A stretch of 64,000 nucleotides of DNA, taken from Siphlonurus alternatus (lineage: Eukaryota; Arthropoda; Insecta; Ephemeroptera; Siphlonuridae). The notes under the pieces were generated by a model. The model was given only the letters and a program-made list of their open reading frames with translations, had not been told where the DNA came from and made no database searches. This document shows positions 58,571-64,000 of this stretch, piece after piece (position 1 is the stretch's first letter; each line of letters starts with the position of its first letter). The stretch lies in NCBI GenBank assembly GCA_949825025.1, contig OX463778.1, forward strand, positions 52,392,364 to 52,456,363. The letters are read 5' to 3'. Position numbers and translations under genes: made by a program.

Positions 58571-59468
58571 TCCGGGATTATAATTTTGTGTTTAAAATAT
58601 TTTCTTTTCAGATATTTTTAAAATAACAATACAAATCAAGTAGGAAATATAAATAAAATTGATAATTGAATAAAATATAAATAATAATTTACTAAAGAAT
58701 GTTCTTTTTTAGTTAATTTAAATATTTTAAGTTAGTTCAATTTATTTTAGAACATTTATATATAATATATATTATTTTTTTAAAAATGCAGTTGTATTGA
58801 GCAAAAATATTGAAATAATAAATTGTATTGAGATTGTCAGTATTCCATTACTTAAGTGTCAAGGAAGATTTTTTATTACAAATTTAATTTTTCTACTGGA
58901 GACTTGAAAATTTGTATTCCTACTAAAAACAAAACACAAAATTGTATAGCATCATTGAAATTTTGATCCGATAATTCTTTTAACCCTTAAGGGGGGTCCA
59001 AAGTGGAAGTGTGGTTCTCCTTATTGCGTTTCTTTACTGACCATCAGTCTTATGACCAGATATTTGATAAAAATTTATGGCTCCACGGAAACTGGGAACT
59101 GTTACACAAACACAAGCACAACAGTGGCAATAAAACTCTTATTATTTATTAATATTATTATTGAAATTTTCTGGTCGATGCAGACAGACCTCTCTCTGTC
59201 TCATAATTTGAAGATAAAAAGTTTCAGAAGCTTACCGTTTTTTGGGACGGTTAGCACCAGCATATTTGCGGAGAAAATCTCCATACAACCTTATCATTGA
59301 AAATACTTAATTGGCAGTAAGAAGATTCAAATCTTACGAGGCGATTGTATCTTTTAACGAAGATGCAATTGTGCACGGCGATATGTACTACCATGATCCC
59401 TACCTTTTAATCCATCAGTACATTTAAAAAAATCCAACGGTTTTAATCTCTCTGTTCCAATAACTTAC

Positions 59469-59586
59469 GTATTGTGGAATGGTGACAAACTTGATGTTCC
59501 TTGCTTGCACGTAGAAGTACTCGAACACGTGCTGTCTGTTGTCTGCTGTGATGAACACCGCATCGTCCATCGCCATGTTCATGTAC
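59469..59586 (-). CDS. LSM10: LSM10 coding exon 2 (end of Sm1 and the Sm2 motif)
   Basis: The exon begins after a TTGCAG acceptor, completes the split Gly codon and encodes YMNMAMDDAVFI, the end of the Sm1 fold. FYVQARNIKFVTIP follows; it is the Sm2 motif, which in human LSM10 reads LFVTGRNVRYVHIP. It ends in phase 0 at TAC followed by a GTAAGT donor. Reading through the donor would add only 11 residues before a stop, so an unspliced short form is possible but less likely. GC content is far above the flanking intron sequence, as for the other true exons here. Confidence 0.92.
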
Positions 59587-60949
59587 CTGCAACATATAAA
59601 CATTTTATATTTAATGTACCTTTAACATTGCCAAGGGAACAGGGGACCCACACATCTTTTAAAGCGGGAAAAATATTTAAAAGACTGCTACCAAAAAGTT
59701 AGTAAACTTTAATTTTTTAGCTTGCCACTTATTAATTAAGTGGTTGTTTGTTTGCCCACTCTCCCCTCGGTTTTGCAAGGACAAGGAAGACCTTGGTAAT
59801 GCTGAGGTGAACCTACACTGTGCATCACATTTAACTTAACTCTCAAAATAATGAGAAGTTTGGTCAGAATAATGATATACTAAACACGTTAGAAATTTTA
59901 AAATCTATTAATAGCTGTTACAAAAACTGATGTAACTAATTCAACTAATTTTATATTGTACACAGTATAATTAATGTGCAGAATTTACCTCTTTACACAC
60001 AAAGGAGCCAGAATATATTTACAGTACTACAATATATCAAACACAGGCTAGATTACCAACTCCTTTTGATAAATACCTGAAGAAGGAACATACAAAATTA
60101 TTGAGAGATAACAAGCATTTTTTTTTTTTTTTTACAAGGATACACCCCTAAGAGCATTGATTTATTTTGATAAAAATCTAGAAACGATAAGAGATAAAAC
60201 TTGTTCCAAACAGCTCAGATTTATCAGAAACTGTTTCATTGTAATTTACTAGTAACTCAAATTAAAAGAATGTAAAAAAAAAAAAAAAAAAAATCTGGGC
60301 TTCATCAATTTCTTTGCTGTGTTTTGCTAAATAATAGCAGGCTGGTTTGAAGGGAACAGCTTGATGACAAGGCAGGCAACACCTGGGGGATGGAGATGAG
60401 AGGGGTGAGAAAACCCTCTGGGTTATAACTAATTTTTATGGTTGCCTCAAAGGAGTGATTTCAATGTCAGAACCCAGGGGGTATGGGGCTTCATCCAAAA
60501 TCTATTGCACATCAGCGGTACATGTATTTTCATGTCTATATGCCATACTGTATCCTAGATGGAAAAATGCTTTGATGCAGGGTTCAGACAACTCGTTGCT
60601 ACACCTAGGAATAGAGCTTAATTGTACAGGACTAATAACATACGGAACTATACGTAGTATGCATGCATACTGTCCAGTACAGAATTTATTTATAATATTG
60701 GTCGTAATACTGTAAAGAAGACTCATTAACTTTTAAAGTAAGCTGGCTGTGCAAAATCTTTACAAGTTAATTGGCACTAAAATACCAATATAATCTAGTT
60801 AATTAAGGCTTTTTTGTGCTTCGGTAATGATATTTAGAACATTTTAATTTAACGGCAGCTCGGGACAAATGCAAAACCGGCCACAATGCATTTCAGGATA
60901 AATTGTCATAGTACTGTATGTGCATTATATGCATATCAAATCTACCTAC
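59587..60949 (-). other. LSM10: LSM10 intron 1
   Basis: Bounded by the GTAGGT donor and TTGCAG acceptor. Holds a SINE tail (60118-60154), an A run near 60277-60292 and an 86-codon plus ORF at 60455-60715 with no coding features. Confidence 0.8.
60118..60154 (-). mobile_element. 5'-truncated SINE tail (copy-2 type)
   Basis: A T run followed by ACAAGGATACACCCCTAA matches the tail of the SINE at 22753-23176. Only the last few dozen bases are present. It lies in intron 1 of LSM10. Confidence 0.65.
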
Positions 60950-61092
60950 CCATCAACATGAGAAAGTTTCCCCGAGACAGTTTCACCACAGCGCATTTCA
61001 ATAGTAACATAGTGCTCCTTCAAGGCCTGCACTAGGCAGATCAAGGAATTATGCATCGCATATCGCTCTTTACGCGTTGGTGCATCGACCAT
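60950..61092 (-). CDS. LSM10: LSM10 coding exon 1 (start codon and Sm1 motif, first half)
   Basis: The ATG at 61092 has A at -3 and G at +4, a good animal start context. The exon encodes residues 1-47 plus two bases of codon 48. After a short basic leader it shows NSLICLVQAL, matching the N-terminal helix of LSM10, then the start of the Sm1 motif (HYVTIEMRCGETVSGKLSHVDG). It ends at a GTAGGT donor. Only the donor that leaves GG in the last codon keeps the frame into exon 2, where the split codon becomes Gly in VDGYMN, the Sm loop equivalent of human VDAFMN. Identity is judged from the match to the remembered human protein. Confidence 0.92.
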
Positions 61093-61328
61093 GATTATTT
61101 TTATGTGTACTGATATATAATAAATACAATAATAACTTTTAATCTGTCTGTTACACTCAGAATATTAAGGAAATCAACAAAATTATAAGGGTACAAAAAA
61201 TAATTATTAGATAATTTCAAGCAACAGTTGCACCGAACAGCTGGATGAAAAAAGATGAAAAATGAGCATCGGCAAGCCCGCGAGATGAGTATTTTATTTT
61301 GAACACATCGGACAAGTCGAAAAAAAAT

Positions 61329-62180
61329 TCTGCTCCCATGCCCATCCCCTACGATAATAATATATCAGGCCTGATATCAGGCTGATATCAGGGGGTATCA
61401 GGCTGATATCAGGGGGTATCAGGCTGATATCAGGGGGTATCAGGCTGATGTCAGGTCACATCAGCCTGATATCAGGGGGACATCAGGGCTATATCAGCCT
61501 GATATCAGGGGGTATCAGGGGAGTGTCAGGCTCCATTAGTTATAAGTTTTAACACTAGGCGGCACCATTGTTGCATCAAAGGAGAAAGGTTTGTTGATAG
61601 AAAAATGGCAGCTACTTCACGAGAGGAGAAAATCAACAAATAATGGTAATTAAACTATAATTCTTTAGCTTATAAGTTGTTTTGGGGGTAATATACTATG
61701 TGGGGTGTCTTTTGCTGCAGGTATTTTAGGACTCTGAGGCCTGAAATATTAGAAAATCCACCGTCTTGCTGCCTATGGATAGCTGTGGACCATGGGACAA
61801 CAGTCGAGCCAGCTAGAATAAAGGCCACCTAGCTCCTAGCTGCACAACATCGCATTTGTATTTAAATTTTCTTCAATTTGTTTTATTGATATATTCTTTA
61901 TTTAGTGTTAATGATGATAGTGTTATTTATTTAATTTAATTCTAATAATAAAATGTGTTTTTATCTATTATAGTCCAAAATGGTAGCCATCAGGCGTTAT
62001 AGTCAGGAGACCATCAGGGAACTATCAGGTGGAGACGTCAGGGAAACATCAGGCCAGCCTGATGTCAGGTTTCTTCTGTCCACTTCCTGATATCAGGCTG
62101 ATATCAGGCTGCCCTGACATCAGCCTGATATCAGGCCTGATATATTATTATCGTAGGGGATGGCATGCATGGGAGCAGAA
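61329..62180. mobile_element. 850-base foldback full of CTGATATCAG palindromes
   Basis: Left TTCTGCTCCCATGC and CCATCCCCTACGATAATAAT are mirrored at 62140-62180. Subterminal DNA holds nine exact TGATATCAGG motifs (six left, three right) plus GACATCAGG/TATCAGG variants. A 21-base unit GCTGATATCAGGGGGTATCA(G) is in tandem at 61380-61450. The central 430 bases are unrelated and non-repetitive, without a long ORF. It lies 240 bases upstream of the LSM10 ATG. Confidence 0.8.
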
Positions 62181-62810
62181 AAAATATGCATGCGTATATA
62201 TATAATATATAATATATATATATATATATATAGCGTTTGCCTGGCTTTGTTGTTGTTTACATTCAGCAGTAGGTACTGAGAGGGAACTGGAATCACTTGA
62301 TTTATTCCTCCTAATTTAACGTATTTTTAATTTTTTTTTAACAATAATATATACGTAAGAAATTAATATACATAACTTGAACATATACATTTTTTTTATT
62401 TTACCTGGTTTTCTTATGATAATTTTTTGTTGTGCCGTTTCCCCCTCGCATTCAAAAGTCCGCGGGGAAAGCAATGGTCGGTGATTGGCTGATTTTTTTT
62501 AAGAATCTTAGGGTCAATATCAGTGCATAAGTGTCGTAAAATGGTCATTATTGACGTGAAATTTGGAGCCGATTTACATTTTAATTAATGATTTATTGTA
62601 TTTTCCACAGATATCATTGGCAAATATTGTATTTTTTTCCATTTACTTGACATTTCAATCTATCAAATAAAATAATTAATTGTCAAATGTACCACGATTG
62701 TCATATCGCAGAAAATAAATACTTTTTGGTATGCTACTACCATGTTAAATAGGTGCTTTTTGCCTACATTCACGTGACGTCATGTTTTTGTGACGTATGG
62801 TGAAAGACCC

Positions 62811-62811
<1 letters not shown>

Positions 62812-62893
<82 letters not shown>
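62812..62893. repeat. (TA)n microsatellite
   Basis: Uninterrupted TA tract of about 40 units. Confidence 0.95.
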
Positions 62894-62895
<2 letters not shown>

Positions 62896-63040
62896 AAAAT
62901 TAATTTCGAGGACTTTTATTCATTCTGCTTGAAAAGACTCATTAATTTTATGATAAAAAGTTTTTTGCTATACGCTAGAAATGTTGTCATTTTGACTGTC
63001 ATTATAATTATTTGCCATAGTTCATGGTGCCATTCATTAT

Positions 63041-63171
63041 ACGTATTATATATATATATTATATATATAATATATATATATTATATATATATATATTATA
63101 TATATAATATATATATATGATATATATATATTATATATTATATAATATATATATATTAATCGGAATTATAT
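63041..63171. repeat. TA-rich block of short palindromes
   Basis: TATATATATT/AATATATATA segments alternate in phase-shifted blocks, able to fold into many hairpins. Confidence 0.85.
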
Positions 63172-63654
63172 ATTAATTAAGTACTGCAGTATTATTTTCT
63201 CTGCAAGAAGTATACCCATAATTTATAATGATCTCGAGCGAAGCTATTTATTTGTTGTATGAATACATGGATAAAATTAATTTTTATCGATCGTAAACTT
63301 TTTGGTTGTTGTTTTTGTTTTTTTTATTATTTATTAACATGCAATTATATGCTGCATGGACAAGTTGCAAATAAACTTTTATTAAGTAAAATTTATTATT
63401 ATATCTTATTTTCAATAGAAGCTTTCTTGATTTAATTGTTCCAGCTTTTTAATTAATTCAATAATTTTTTACAACAAATCAATGTTCTCCGAAATTCAAA
63501 ATCTATGAAAAAAATGTCAATAATTTCTTAATTAATTATAATGACCATGCAATACACTCCTCGAGTCTGAAAAGTTAATTTTTTGCAGCCTTGTTAAATA
63601 TTGTGATATACACTCACAGGGCATATACATATTACTAGGATTATTTATATAATT

Positions 63655-63770
63655 TTTTAAAAATAGTTCCCGGGCTCTAAAAAATCTGAAAAAAATCAGG
63701 GTAGCATATCTTTGCACGCTCTATCTATTTCTGCAATTAAAAAATGAGGTCGATCGATACTCCATTACAG
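63655..63770. mobile_element. Half of a GATAGAGGG-family foldback
   Basis: Only the right arm is present: ATAGTTCCCGGGCTCTAAAA, ATCAGGGTAGCATATCTTTG, then GATCGATACTCCATTA. The left arm is absent. Confidence 0.7.
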
Positions 63771-64000
63771 AACTTAGAGATTATTGGTATATTAAATAGC
63801 CATATTATTTTTTATAAAATTGTAGGAGCTTCATATATATGCGTCTTATTATCCAAAAGCAAAGCATGTTGCAGGGACTCTCCAATGCAGGCAAATATAA
63901 TCATTACTATATATCATTTAGTAAGCCTGGATGATCAGTAAATTATGGAGGATATTGTCATTGCCATAGTGTTTGATAAAATAAGTTAATAAATTTGCAG

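Larger units (their letters stand above)
50573..61092 (-). other. LSM10: LSM10 gene span (three coding exons, two introns)
   Basis: Coding exons lie at 61092-60950, 59586-59469 and 50728-50573 on the minus strand. Joined, they encode 138 residues, slightly longer than vertebrate LSM10 (123 residues, from memory). Intron 1 is 1,363 bases (60949-59587) with GTAGGT donor and TTGCAG acceptor. Intron 2 is 8,740 bases (59468-50729) with GTAAGT donor and TTTCAG acceptor. Known of the family: LSm10 replaces SmD1 in the heptameric ring on U7 snRNA and acts in the nucleus in 3'-end processing of replication-dependent histone mRNAs. Intron 2 encloses the whole NT5DC1 coding region on the same strand, plus several foldback repeats. 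UTRs and promoter are not resolved. Confidence 0.9.
62181..63654. other. Intergenic, mostly TA repeats
   Basis: Contains CACGTGACGTCAT at 62771-62783 in a 13-base match to 36739-36751, then TA tracts. No gene seen. Confidence 0.45.

Noticed and set aside
59472..59702. 76-codon plus ORF with many His and Val residues
   Set aside because: Antisense shadow of LSM10 exon 2.
61380..61510. CRISPR array
   Set aside because: The repeats are adjoining palindromes without unique spacers, inside a eukaryotic transposon-like element.
62797..63120. 107-codon ORF of Ile-Tyr repeats
   Set aside because: Product of the TA microsatellite and the TA-rich palindromes.

Overview
The window is eukaryotic nuclear DNA, almost certainly from an invertebrate animal and most likely an arthropod. 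It is strongly AT-rich and gene-poor. Its coding sequence is split by GT-AG introns, and it is packed with microsatellites, palindromic (foldback) MITEs, SINEs and 5'-truncated LINE tails. The order or species cannot be fixed from the sequence alone. The 4-8 kb introns and the mix of TTAA-, TAA- and 8-bp-target-site elements fit a large insect-type genome.

Two genes can be named, both on the minus strand. LSM10 (Sm-like subunit of the U7 snRNP, histone mRNA 3'-end processing) has three coding exons at 61092-60950, 59586-59469 and 50728-50573. NT5DC1 (HAD-superfamily 5'-nucleotidase domain protein) has two coding exons at 57348-56422 and 55512-55162. NT5DC1 lies wholly inside the 8.7-kb second intron of LSM10, in the same orientation. 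Splice phases match at every junction, and the products are predicted at 138 and 425 residues. An unidentified terminal exon (35670-35823, +) is the third well-supported coding piece. Weaker candidate first exons or promoter islands, GC-rich with strong GTAAGT/GTGAGT donors, occur near 3.3, 15.0, 26.6, 37.5, 38.0, 40.7, 43.4 and 46.4 kb.

The rest is mostly repeats. Left part (1-26 kb): a hAT-type MITE with a perfect 8-bp duplication (2449-2625); a 5S-rRNA-derived SINE (5756-6155); a palindromic MITE split by a LINE 3' end whose (TAAA)n tail forms the long TTTA tract (6411-7297); a tRNA-headed SINE (9275-9577); an almost pure 390-bp ATTCT array (10377-10767); and several nested TTAA elements. 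Middle (26-50 kb): more copies of the same families, LINE 3' tails ending in TTTGAA repeats, an inverted pair of G3T8-type tandem arrays (33128-33910), and an empty-site copy (35947-36269) that proves the TTAA insertion at 13150-13466. Right part (50-64 kb): the LSM10/NT5DC1 locus, whose introns hold at least five foldbacks, then an 850-bp foldback full of CTGATATCAG palindromes just upstream of the LSM10 start codon.

The striking themes are the same-strand nested gene pair, SINEs with 5S and tRNA heads sharing one central domain, deep nesting of palindromic MITEs, and MITE arms that carry TGACGTCA (CRE-type) sites. No CRISPR array, bacterial operon, functional tRNA/rRNA gene or intact transposase was seen.
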